Below, piece by piece: positions 1 to 7,052 of a DNA stretch of 10,438 bases; position 1 is the first letter of the stretch, and every line of letters begins with the position of its first letter. Where the stretch lies: the NCBI GenBank assembly GCA_030621685.1, contig JAUXHF010000046.1, positions 1-10,438 of the forward strand, given 5' to 3'. The translations under genes and the position numbers were made by a program. Under the pieces are notes generated by a model that had not been told where the DNA came from, did no database searches, and saw only the letters and a program-made list of their open reading frames with translations. This DNA comes from Spirochaetota bacterium. GTDB taxonomy: Bacteria; Spirochaetota; UBA12135; COTS27.

Positions 1-24
1 TAAAATGTTTGAAATTTGCTTACA

Positions 25-69
25 TTAAAAAATTATTTTTAATTTTTTTTATTTTTTTTTGATTTTTTT
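25..69. other. T-rich homopolymer tract upstream of metE
   Basis: Nearly uninterrupted A/T sequence with runs of 8, 10 and 7 T residues on the + strand. It sits directly upstream of and overlapping the likely metE -35 region. It could be the T-tract of a terminator for a gene to the left of the window (the stem would lie outside), or an A/T-rich promoter element. No hairpin is visible within the window, so neither reading is proven. No gene is present in the first 139 bases. Confidence 0.4.
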
Positions 70-87
70 CTGTTATATTCATATAAA
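59..87 (+). promoter_or_regulatory. Putative sigma-70-type promoter of metE
   Basis: TTGATT (59-64) and TATAAA (82-87) are separated by 17 bp, two and one mismatches from the consensus hexamers. This would start transcription near position 94 and leave a leader of about 45 nt before the metE ATG. That is too short for a SAM or cobalamin riboswitch, and no aptamer-like structure is seen. In such AT-rich DNA hexamer matches arise easily, so this is a candidate only. Confidence 0.4.
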
Positions 88-139
88 ATTAACAGCTTAC
101 CACTTACCCCATGTCTTAATTTTAAAGAGAGAACACATC

Positions 140-2428
140 ATGACACAAAGCCATAACCTTGGATTTCCCCGCATAGGCGAAAAACGCGAGCTAAAACGAT
201 CTATAGAAAAATATTGGAAAGGCCTTATTGGCTTAGCTGAACTTCGTGAGCTAGCAAAAGATATTCGCCAAAATAATTTCAAAAAACAAGCAGCGCTTGG
301 CATAAACATCATACCCACTGGTGACTTCAGTTACTATGACCAAACCTTAGATATGAGCCTCTTGTTAGGTCTTATTCCGCCTCGCTTCCGGGCCCTTTTA
401 GAAAAAAGCACCCCAGAAGATGCCGTATTTACCTTAGCACGAGGAGCCAGCGGCGTTGCCGCTTGTGAGATGACTAAGTGGTTTAACACAAATTACCACT
501 ACATTGTTCCCGAATTTGATGACGTAGAAAATTTCAAACTTAGCGGAAGTAAGATCTTCGATGAGACAAAAGAAGCCCTAGCACTAGGTCTTGATGCCAA
601 ACCCGTACTGCTAGGCCCACTTTCCTACCTGCATCTTGGGAAGTACTATCTAGGCGAAAACAGCCATGCTCGAAAACTCACTTTATTGCCATCGCTGCTT
701 AAGGCCTATGTCAGTATTTTAGAAAAATTAGATTCTATGGGATTAACTTGGATTCAAATAGACGAGCCTATCTTCGCCCTAGATCTAGAACAAGTACAGA
801 AAACAGCCTTTGTCAAAACCTATGTTCAGCTAAAGGCTGCTCTTAAAAAATCAAAATTACTCGTTGCTACTTACTTTAACAAGCTAGGCGATAATAAAGA
901 TACTTTTCTTAGCCTAGCTGCCGATGGGCTGCATCTTGATGCCAGCGATCCCCATAGTTTCTCTGAAGTTATAGCTCTTTCCAGAGAACTTCCTAAAGAA
1001 AAAACACTTTCTGTGGGTATTGTAAACGGAAGGAATATTTGGATAAATGACCTTTCTGCCTCGCAGAGCCTGCTTCAGGAAGTAAAAGAAAATCATGGGG
1101 AAAATTTGCTTATCGCTCCTTCATGTTCGCTTCTGCATGCTCCCATTACCCTCCGCCATGAAGCAGCTTTAGAGGCAAACCTTAAAAGTGTTATGGCCTT
1201 TGCCGAAGAAAAGCTTTCAGAAGTAGTCCTGCTTTCTTCTGCCTTAAACGGCCAAGACATCAGCTCTGAAAAACAAGCCAATGCTGCCATCTTAGAAGCA
1301 AGAGCCAAAGATCCCAGCCTTCACCTAAGCGCTGTTCAAGACAGGCTTGCCGCTCTTCGCGAAAAAGACTTTAAACGGAATTCTAGCTTCACTACTCGTA
1401 GGGCCCTGCAACAAAAGAAAATGAAGCTGCCCCTCTTCCCCAGCACTACCGTAGGCTCGTTCCCGCAAACCAAAGAAATCCGCATAGCTCGTGCCAAGTT
1501 TCGCAGAAAAGAACTTAGCCAGCAAGACTATCAAAATTTCTTGAAAAAAGAAATTGCCCACGTCATCGGAAAACAAGAAGAGGTTGGCCTTGATGTTTTA
1601 GTTCACGGCGAAAGTGAACGCAATGACATGGTAGAGTATTTTGCCGATAAATTACATGGCTATAGATTCACTAAAAATGGATGGGTACAAAGCTATGGCA
1701 CTCGCTGTGTCAAACCCCCCATTATCTACGGTGATGTCCAAAGAAAATTTCCCATGACCGTTTCTTGGGCAGAGTATGCCCAATCGCTTACCAAAAAACC
1801 CGTAAAAGGCATGCTTACCGCTGCTGTAACCATGCTTCAATGGAGCTTCGTTCGTGAAGACCAAACAAATAAACAAACAGCTTTCCAAATAGCCTTAGCC
1901 CTGCAAGATGAAGTTCTTGACCTCGAAAAAAGCGGTATCGCCGTGATCCAGCTAGATGAGCCGGCCATTCGTGAAGGCCTGCCCCTGCGTAAATCCGAAT
2001 GGCATGATTACCTAGACTGGGCTGTAAAATCTTTTCTGCTTAGCAGTAGCCAAGTCAAAGATGAGACACAAATTCAAACCCACATGTGCTACAGCTACTT
2101 TAACGATATCTTGGATTCCATTATTGCCTTAGATGCCGATGTCATCCTCATCGAAAGCTCAAGGTCGAAAATGAAACTCTTACAACCTCTGGGGCAAATC
2201 AATTATCCTGCTGATATCGGCCCTGGTGTCTACGATATTCACTCGCCACGTGTTCCCTCAAAAGAGGAAATAAAACAGCTTCTTAAAAAAGCCATCGCCA
2301 CTATTGATAAACATAAACTTTGGATAACTCCCGATTGCGGCCTGAAGACTCGTAGCTGGGATGAAGCCTTCAGCTCTTTAAAAAACCTGCAATTGGCCGC
2401 TAACGAACTTCGTGAAGAATATGCTTAA
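140..2428 (+). CDS. metE: Cobalamin-independent methionine synthase (5-methyltetrahydropteroyltriglutamate--homocysteine methyltransferase)
   Basis: Cytoplasmic zinc enzyme that transfers the methyl group of 5-methyl-THF polyglutamate to homocysteine, the last step of methionine synthesis without vitamin B12. The 762 residues match the usual two-barrel MetE length. The N-terminal half opens with the family signature NLGFPRIGEKRELK. The C-terminal catalytic half carries TVGSFPQT (residues 437-444) and HGESERNDM with Glu491 for homocysteine binding. The zinc ligands are His648 and Cys650 (HMC), Glu672 (IESS) and Cys733 (PDCGLKTR). All fall exactly seven residues after the E. coli numbering I recall (641, 643, 665, 726), so the catalytic core has no indels. 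I chose ATG 140 because the family signature starts within seven residues and a purine-rich GAGAG lies upstream; the longer open frame from TTG 59 would add an unrelated 27-residue tail. The gene looks intact. metF follows on the same strand after 226 bp. Confidence 0.97.
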   Translation: MTQSHNLGFPRIGEKRELKRSIEKYWKGLIGLAELRELAKDIRQNNFKKQAALGINIIPTGDFSYYDQTLDMSLLLGLIPPRFRALLEKSTPEDAVFTLARGASGVAACEMTKWFNTNYHYIVPEFDDVENFKLSGSKIFDETKEALALGLDAKPVLLGPLSYLHLGKYYLGENSHARKLTLLPSLLKAYVSILEKLDSMGLTWIQIDEPIFALDLEQVQKTAFVKTYVQLKAALKKSKLLVATYFNKLGDNKDTFLSLAADGLHLDASDPHSFSEVIALSRELPKEKTLSVGIVNGRNIWINDLSASQSLLQEVKENHGENLLIAPSCSLLHAPITLRHEAALEANLKSVMAFAEEKLSEVVLLSSALNGQDISSEKQANAAILEARAKDPSLHLSAVQDRLAALREKDFKRNSSFTTRRALQQKKMKLPLFPSTTVGSFPQTKEIRIARAKFRRKELSQQDYQNFLKKEIAHVIGKQEEVGLDVLVHGESERNDMVEYFADKLHGYRFTKNGWVQSYGTRCVKPPIIYGDVQRKFPMTVSWAEYAQSLTKKPVKGMLTAAVTMLQWSFVREDQTNKQTAFQIALALQDEVLDLEKSGIAVIQLDEPAIREGLPLRKSEWHDYLDWAVKSFLLSSSQVKDETQIQTHMCYSYFNDILDSIIALDADVILIESSRSKMKLLQPLGQINYPADIGPGVYDIHSPRVPSKEEIKQLLKKAIATIDKHKLWITPDCGLKTRSWDEAFSSLKNLQLAANELREEYA

Positions 2429-2501
2429 ATAACAAGTATGCATATACAAGAAAATTCAAGTACCCCTTCCCCATTATTTCAAAAGCCCCAAGTTTACATG
2501 C

Positions 2502-2547
2502 TTACGTTATAAAGCTAGCCCTTTACGTTATTTACGTTATAAAGCTA
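2502..2547. repeat. 16-bp direct repeat in the metE-metF spacer
   Basis: TTACGTTATAAAGCTA occurs perfectly at 2502-2517 and 2532-2547, with a partial third copy (TTACGTTA) at 2523-2530 between them. The second copy runs into a short inverted repeat, ATAAAG (2539-2544) and CTTTAT (2549-2554) with a 4-nt loop. This is too weak and too far from a T-run to be a convincing terminator. The arrangement could be a tandem duplication or paired sites for a regulator of the methionine genes; nothing here decides between them. Confidence 0.7.
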
Positions 2548-2562
2548 ACTTTATAGTTTAGC

Positions 2563-2645
2563 CTTACTCTTTTTTTCGGCAATTTGCAGAGGGGTAGCCT
2601 TCACACGTAGCTTCACCTTGGTCTTACTTTTTTTTCGAGTAATTT
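2563..2645. repeat. Imperfect pyrimidine-rich direct repeat before metF
   Basis: Two similar segments, at 2563-2585 and 2623-2645, each read CTTAC, then a T-rich run, then CG, then two or three variable bases, then AATTT. They are 60 bp apart. The second ends only 9 bp before the metF ATG, so it probably overlaps the metF promoter or leader. No clear Shine-Dalgarno sequence for metF is present here. Confidence 0.5.
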
Positions 2646-2654
2646 TTAAGCATT

Positions 2655-3620
2655 ATGAAAGTTCATGAAAGGCTCAAAACAGCTGAAAAACAACAGGAAA
2701 CCCTGCTCTCTTTAGAAATAATTCCTCCTTTTAAGGGGGAAGACATACGCCAGCTTTTTCTAACTCTAGATAAACTTATTAGCTTAAAGCCCACGTTCAT
2801 CAACGTGACCACCCACCCCGCCGAATATAAATTCCTTCCAGATACTGATTTTCTAAATACAAACAAAAACAGAAGCAAACAAGTTATCTACAAAAGACCG
2901 GGCACGCTAAGCATTTGCGCTGCCATTGCTTACCGATATAAAATTACGACCGTAGCCCATCTTATTTGCGCTGGCGAAGACAACCATCGCAGTGAAGAAA
3001 AGCTTATTGAGTTAAATTACTTAAACCTTCAAAATGTTCTCGCTCTGCAAGGTGATATCAAAGAAAAACATGTTCTTACTCACAAGCCTCGTTATGCTTC
3101 CAGTCTTGTAAAGCAAATTGCCAACCTAAGTAAAGGGATATATTTAGAAAAAGATTTAGCTAACTCTGCCCCCATGCATTTTTCCATCGGGGTAGCCGGC
3201 TATCCAGAAAAACATTTTATGGCAGCAAGCCTAGCAGACGACATCAGCTATTTGAAACAAAAAGTTGATAACGGAGCTCATTACATTGTCACGCAAATGT
3301 TCTTTGACAACAAATATTTTTTCCGATTCCGTGATAGCTGCCGTAAGGCCGGCATAACCATACCCATAGTAGCCGGTCTTAAGCCCATTACCACATACCA
3401 GCATTTAGAAATATTGCCAAAGCTTTTCCATATAAGCATCCCCCAAGAGCTGCAAACAGCCATCGAAAAAGCCCCTAACAAAGAGGCCGTAAGAAAAGTG
3501 GGTATTGATTGGGCCATTCGCCAATCTTTAGAATTAAAACAACAGCAAGTACCTTGCCTGCACTTCTATACTATGAATCGCCCTAAGGTTATTCAGGAAA
3601 TAGTTAGCGCTGTTTTTTAA
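2655..3620 (+). CDS. metF: 5,10-methylenetetrahydrofolate reductase
   Basis: FAD-dependent (beta/alpha)8-barrel enzyme of the cytoplasm that reduces 5,10-methylene-THF to 5-methyl-THF, the methyl donor used by MetE next door. The 321 residues fit the bacterial single-domain form. Visible family landmarks are SLEIIPP with the catalytic Glu21 (E. coli Glu28), INVTTH near residue 50, RPGTLSICAAIAYRY, VLALQGD with Asp134 (E. coli Asp120), GVAGYPEKH and VTQMFFDN with the folate-binding Gln214. The RPGT block, the YPEKH motif and the IPIVAGLKP motif resemble the MetF subtype common in Bacteroidota more than the E. coli one. ATG 2655 is the natural start, though no good ribosome-binding site precedes it. 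The gene appears intact. It is convergent with the phosphatase gene, whose stop lies 38 bp downstream, with no strong bidirectional terminator between them. Confidence 0.96.
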   Translation: MKVHERLKTAEKQQETLLSLEIIPPFKGEDIRQLFLTLDKLISLKPTFINVTTHPAEYKFLPDTDFLNTNKNRSKQVIYKRPGTLSICAAIAYRYKITTVAHLICAGEDNHRSEEKLIELNYLNLQNVLALQGDIKEKHVLTHKPRYASSLVKQIANLSKGIYLEKDLANSAPMHFSIGVAGYPEKHFMAASLADDISYLKQKVDNGAHYIVTQMFFDNKYFFRFRDSCRKAGITIPIVAGLKPITTYQHLEILPKLFHISIPQELQTAIEKAPNKEAVRKVGIDWAIRQSLELKQQQVPCLHFYTMNRPKVIQEIVSAVF

Positions 3621-3658
3621 ACAAGCATGTTTAGCAGCTTTTAAGATAGAGCCAGCTT

Positions 3659-4514
3659 TTAAATTCTTAAGCTATCAAGGTTTTTAGCAACATACGTAGC
3701 CATATAGCGCTTGTCTTCAAAAAAAAATTCCGCCTTTTCCCCCGCAGCCTCTTTGCTAGACTCTCCTAAAGGTTCAGACGAAGCGCTGAAATTTCCGCTC
3801 TTATTTTTGTCATCAGCGCTTCTTTCAAGCGGCCAGCGTACCAAGAAACTATGCATGTTTGCTCGAGAAGCACAGACAATATCATATACAGAACCTGCCT
3901 ATAAACAGCGTGTCTTCATGCCCCCGCCCCAGGCCGGGCCCAGACTCTAACTTCAGCATGTTCAAGGCCTCCAAAGCATGTTCGCCATGAGGCTTCGGCT
4001 TACTAACGTCCAGTGGCGTAACTACATGTTCAAAAAATTTATCTAATTGAAGCATGGATATATACATATTCGCTGTTTCCGGATACCTAGAGGTCACTAT
4101 CGCTAAACGCTTCCCTGCTCGTTTTAAGCAAGCAAGCAGCTCTTTCACTCCTGCGTAAACGTAAATGAAATCGGAATAGACAAGTTTTTGATATTGCATA
4201 TGCCGCTCTGAAACGAGCTTTATATCTTTTGCCGAAAATCCCTTACCCTTACTCTTACAGCAAACCCCTCGCTTAAACATCGCCTTAGATAAATGGCCAT
4301 CCTCTCCACGTTCATCATGTTCATCATGTTCAGTTACTTGCAAGAGCCTTTGAAACTGCGCTGCTAAGGGCAATCCAATGCTCTCACGAATATACTCATC
4401 GCTACGCTTGATGCCTAGCGAGCCTAAAGAAAACTGAAAGCAAGAAATAATCAGCGTTAAGCTTTCAATAAGCGTGCCGTCTAAATCAAATAAATAGTTT
4501 GAATACTCTCTCAT
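3659..4514 (-). pseudogene. HAD-superfamily phosphatase (phosphoglycolate-phosphatase-like), frameshifted at motif IV
   Basis: Read from ATG 4514, this is a HAD hydrolase of the phosphoglycolate phosphatase/beta-phosphoglucomutase type. Motif I is DLDGTL (nucleophile Asp10, acid Asp12), followed by a helical cap, motif II VTSR (Thr141) and motif III SKPKP (Lys172). The frame reaches TLFIG, where motif IV (GDxxxD) should follow, but reads RFCI and stops at 3882. In the next frame SVYDIVCASRAN continues exactly as a motif IV tail should, and stays open through residues such as FLVRWPLE to a stop at 3659. Between the Gly codon and the Ser codon lie four bases (AGGT, 3896-3893) instead of three. 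Removing any one leaves Gly, Ser or Arg, never the expected Asp, so one corrected base would not restore the canonical motif. The reconstructed protein would be about 285 residues, with low-complexity inserts near residues 63-75 and in the tail. It lies 24 bp after the TPR-like gene. A sequencing error is still possible. Confidence 0.8.
4310..4333. repeat. 9-bp tandem repeat inside the phosphatase gene
   Basis: GTTCATCAT occurs twice in tandem (4310-4318, 4319-4327) followed by a partial third unit, GTTCAG (4328-4333). On the coding (-) strand it keeps the frame and encodes the repeated acidic His-Asp-Glu segment EHDEHDE in the cap region. That segment is not part of the conserved HAD fold, so it looks like replication-slippage growth of a surface loop. 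Confidence 0.75.
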
Positions 4515-4522
4515 CTTACTCT

Positions 4523-4527
4523 TCCTT
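4523..4527 (-). promoter_or_regulatory. Strong ribosome-binding site of the phosphatase gene
   Basis: AAGGA on the - strand lies 8 nt before ATG 4514. It is the clearest Shine-Dalgarno match in the window and fixes that start. It sits in the 24-nt gap behind the TPR-like gene, which suggests the two are translated from one transcript. Confidence 0.7.
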
Positions 4528-4538
4528 AAAGCGCAGGC

Positions 4539-5297
4539 TTACTTGAAGCCTTCGGCTTTACGATAAAACTGGCAGGCTTTTTTTCTCATTGCGTTATAAA
4601 AATACCATTTCGATAAACCATAATATTTTTCCTTCAGAGATTTCTTAGCCATCGTATAAAGCTCTAAATTTGCTGCATCTTCGGCCCAAGCAACTCTCTT
4701 TTTCTCGGAATACTTGAAATGTTTTTCATATCTTTTTAGTAAATACAACAAAAGTGCTTCACTCTCAGAAGCATATTCTAATTTCTGTAGCAAAAAAGCT
4801 AATCGAGATAAGGCATCAATACCATAAACAGAGTTAAAGTGATCGTTAATAACATAACTGTAATAGGCTATACTCTTCTGTTTAGAATTTGTACCCTGCT
4901 CAAAATAAAGAGCTAGCATAAAGGCGGCTCTAGCAGCCTCTTTACTGAATTGAGTTTGCAAAATAATATCATAGAGTATTTCCAAGCCTGTTTCATCACG
5001 ATTGTTTTCAAAATAAGCATCCACTTGTTCTAAGCGCTGCCCAATACGCTGCTCCTCTTCATAAGAGTAGGCTTTTTCATATGTCTTTAAAGAAATTGGC
5101 TTACCTTGAGGTACGGTTATCCCGTATTTTTTCGAAGAAGCTTCTGGCTGCAAAGCAACATACTCTTGGTACAAACGCTCGGCTCGCATAAAGTCTTGGC
5201 TGCTGCATAGCTTTGACATCGGCCACAAGCTAGCTCTTAGAAAAAGTGATCCTGATAACAGAACCATCACTATCAATCCTATCAATTGTTTTGCCAA
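4539..5297 (-). CDS. Exported helical protein with TPR-like repeats, function unknown
   Basis: The protein has up to 252 residues. It begins with a hydrophobic stretch (about residues 5-25, QLIGLIVMVLLSGSLFLRAS) that should act as a signal peptide or N-terminal anchor; no lipobox is visible. The rest is predicted-helix-rich. Residues about 90-190 have the alternating small/aromatic spacing of tetratricopeptide repeats (EAARAAFMLALYFEQG, then IDALSRLAFLLQK), reminiscent of BamD/YbgF-type periplasmic scaffolds, but I cannot assign a family. The C-terminus is basic and Tyr-rich. The start is uncertain. TTG 5297 gives a Lys-containing n-region but a poor ribosome site. ATG 5267 (242 residues) has AGGA nine bases upstream but almost no positive n-region. 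The gene follows two beta-barrel-like genes on the same strand (118-bp gap) and precedes the phosphatase by 24 bp. A periplasmic partner of those barrels is an inference from position only. Confidence 0.75.
   Translation of the reverse strand: MAKQLIGLIVMVLLSGSLFLRASLWPMSKLCSSQDFMRAERLYQEYVALQPEASSKKYGITVPQGKPISLKTYEKAYSYEEEQRIGQRLEQVDAYFENNRDETGLEILYDIILQTQFSKEAARAAFMLALYFEQGTNSKQKSIAYYSYVINDHFNSVYGIDALSRLAFLLQKLEYASESEALLLYLLKRYEKHFKYSEKKRVAWAEDAANLELYTMAKKSLKEKYYGLSKWYFYNAMRKKACQFYRKAEGFK
5277..5280 (-). promoter_or_regulatory. Possible ribosome-binding site favouring the ATG 5267 start
   Basis: AGGA on the - strand lies nine bases before the in-frame ATG 5267, ten codons inside the longer frame that begins at TTG 5297. 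It is a better translation signal than anything before the TTG. Against it, the signal peptide would lose its only nearby lysine. Confidence 0.35.
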
Positions 5298-5326
5298 CTT
5301 ATTTCTATGCCTTTGCTTGCTCGTAC

Positions 5327-5356
5327 TGGAATGCAGGAAATTGGAATGCAGGAAAT
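5327..5356. repeat. Perfect 15-bp tandem duplication
   Basis: TGGAATGCAGGAAAT is repeated head-to-tail at 5327-5341 and 5342-5356. It lies in the 118-bp gap between the large beta-barrel gene and the TPR-like gene. On the - strand it keeps the frame of the TPR-like protein and would encode a doubled five-residue unit (NFLHS). That frame stays open upstream to a TAA in the gap but offers no ATG, GTG or TTG there, so the repeat is probably in the untranslated leader. Confidence 0.85.
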
Positions 5357-5415
5357 TTCCTACTTTATTTCTCTCACTATTTTAGCAGCCAATTTTCTTC
5401 CCACTTTCCTTAGCA

Positions 5416-7026
5416 TTAAAATTTATATGATGCTTTAAGTCCTATTATATATTGTTCTTTCCTAAGCTTGGCAAGTTCATCATTCGATGAAGCAAAGACA
5501 AAAGCTAGATACGGCTTTAGCACCTGTATCCCCCTATCCCCTTTAATCGAAAAGCCTAAAGAGAGGACATGAAAACTATCAAGCCGTTTTTCACTTTTCT
5601 TTACAACCTCAAAACCAAGATCCTCTGATGAATTCGCTTGCAGCTTTCTAGCAAAATACCGAGAGTATTGAACGAGGGCATAACTATAATCAAGGAAAAA
5701 AATAACATGCTCAAGAAAGCTTACTTCCGGTGAGAATGAAAATTCATGCACAAGGCTATCATCCTTGCCACGTTGATGAAAAAAAACCGCATCTGGACTA
5801 GCTGCCACAGCGTCTAGCCGGCTGGCTACATTAGCTGCTATCTGCTTCGATGTAGAGAGCAGGCGATTGTCGTAAAAATTTAGATACAAGCCATACAAAA
5901 AGCCTAGCTGCAAAACATAATAATCTTCATAGAAAGCTCCTTTTTTTTCAAAAAACTTTTTATGAAGACTAATTTGAAATTTGTCATGGATGTTGCTCTG
6001 GCTCGCCTTTGAAAAAACATCTGCCCCTTCTTGCTTAGAAAATTCCTCAACTGGCTTTAGCAAATAGCTTCTGTTAAAATAAACATCTAGGTCTAGTTCA
6101 TACATGATGCTTAGGCTTAATGTCTTCTTACTATATCTATTTATAAAATGGAAAGAGAAGTTATGATAGGACTCATTAAAATTTAGCTCTGGAAAGCTAG
6201 TAAAGGCCAGCGCATCCTTTCCCTTTCTATCATAATAAAGAAAAGGATTGATAAAAGAAGAAACACTCACATCGCTTTGGGGAAACCGCTTATAGGCATA
6301 GGCCAGCGCAAGGCTACTCATCCAGTTCTTTTTATACTGGGGCTTAGTGTTATCTATATTTAAGGGCATGGTCTCTTTCTGCGATTCGCGAAGGTTTTCT
6401 TGCCCGCTAGCTTTCTTGGCATAGCCATTCTCCGGAGTAATATCAATTTCAAGCCCAATTTTATACTCCTCTAAATTCAAAAAGCCTTCATCAAAAAGGT
6501 CTAGTCTGTTATTTCGAACAAGCGTTAATTCAAACATAAAAAATGGCTTAAGCACCAGCACGCCTTTATGGTATCTATAGATGAGGGAAAAATTGTTCCT
6601 CAGTTCTTCTTGACCTAATCTCTCTTTCAAAATAGCTTCGGCTAAGGGCTTACTGTAGATATCTACTTCTCGCTGCCATGTGTAGCTTAGCTGCCAAGAG
6701 CTTATCAGGCTATGTGTATCATTAATCAACGTATTAAGGCCCAAAAGAAAACGGAAGTCGGCAGGAAACAGCAATTTTGAAAAACGCATAGTTTCTTTAT
6801 TCCGCTTGTAACTTACAGCAGATTCCTGTATAGGCTCTCGCAAAAAAAATTCTGATTCGTTAAGAAATTCTGCGCCAGCTGAAATTCTCCAATCCGCTTC
6901 CATAAGAAGTTTTACCTCGAAGGCTTGCAGGGGCTGGGGCTTTAAGCCAAGGCAAACTACGCTAAGCAAAAAAAGAAGAACACAGGTTTGGCTTCTTTGC
7001 CCTAAGCTTAAAAAAAACAAGACCAT
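5416..7026 (-). CDS. Probable outer-membrane beta-barrel protein, family unrecognised
   Basis: The 536-residue protein begins with a signal peptide: a hydrophobic core at about residues 15-28 and a likely cleavage after LQA35, before FEVKLLMEADWRIS. The mature part is rich in Tyr, Phe and alternating polar/hydrophobic residues, as in amphipathic transmembrane strands. It ends GLKASYKF, with the terminal Phe typical of the BAM recognition signal. Strand-like motifs VLVLKPF (residues 156-162) and IQVLKPY (500-506) resemble VLRPY near the end of the neighbouring small barrel, suggesting repeated strands or paralogy. Charged, loop-like inserts occur around residues 205-225. The role could be a porin, adhesin or transport channel; no plug domain or known signature is visible. 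ATG 7026 lies 26 bp after the stop of the small barrel gene with only a weak GAG upstream, so co-transcription is likely. Confidence 0.75.
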   Translation of the reverse strand: MVLFFLSLGQRSQTCVLLFLLSVVCLGLKPQPLQAFEVKLLMEADWRISAGAEFLNESEFFLREPIQESAVSYKRNKETMRFSKLLFPADFRFLLGLNTLINDTHSLISSWQLSYTWQREVDIYSKPLAEAILKERLGQEELRNNFSLIYRYHKGVLVLKPFFMFELTLVRNNRLDLFDEGFLNLEEYKIGLEIDITPENGYAKKASGQENLRESQKETMPLNIDNTKPQYKKNWMSSLALAYAYKRFPQSDVSVSSFINPFLYYDRKGKDALAFTSFPELNFNESYHNFSFHFINRYSKKTLSLSIMYELDLDVYFNRSYLLKPVEEFSKQEGADVFSKASQSNIHDKFQISLHKKFFEKKGAFYEDYYVLQLGFLYGLYLNFYDNRLLSTSKQIAANVASRLDAVAASPDAVFFHQRGKDDSLVHEFSFSPEVSFLEHVIFFLDYSYALVQYSRYFARKLQANSSEDLGFEVVKKSEKRLDSFHVLSLGFSIKGDRGIQVLKPYLAFVFASSNDELAKLRKEQYIIGLKASYKF

Positions 7027-7052
7027 CTCATAGGTAAACGCATAAAATGTAC

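Noticed and set aside
59..139. N-terminal extension of MetE from TTG 59
   Set aside because: The extra 27 residues have no MetE similarity and overlap the likely promoter; ATG 140 places the family signature at the N-terminus.
1..139. SAM or cobalamin riboswitch before metE
   Set aside because: The putative leader is only about 45 nt and the whole upstream part is A/T homopolymer without the helices of any such aptamer.
3618..3633. Small hairpin (TAAACA/TGTTTA) at the metF stop
   Set aside because: Only six mainly A/T pairs, overlapping the stop codon and not followed directly by a T-run; not convincing as a terminator.
3886..3898. Programmed ribosomal frameshift in the phosphatase
   Set aside because: No slippery heptamer, RF2-like stop context or downstream stem is visible at the shift, so mutation or a read error is the simpler explanation.
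3711..3950. 79-codon + strand open frame opposite the phosphatase
   Set aside because: It is antisense to the conserved HAD reading frames, including motif IV, has no domain and no ribosome site.
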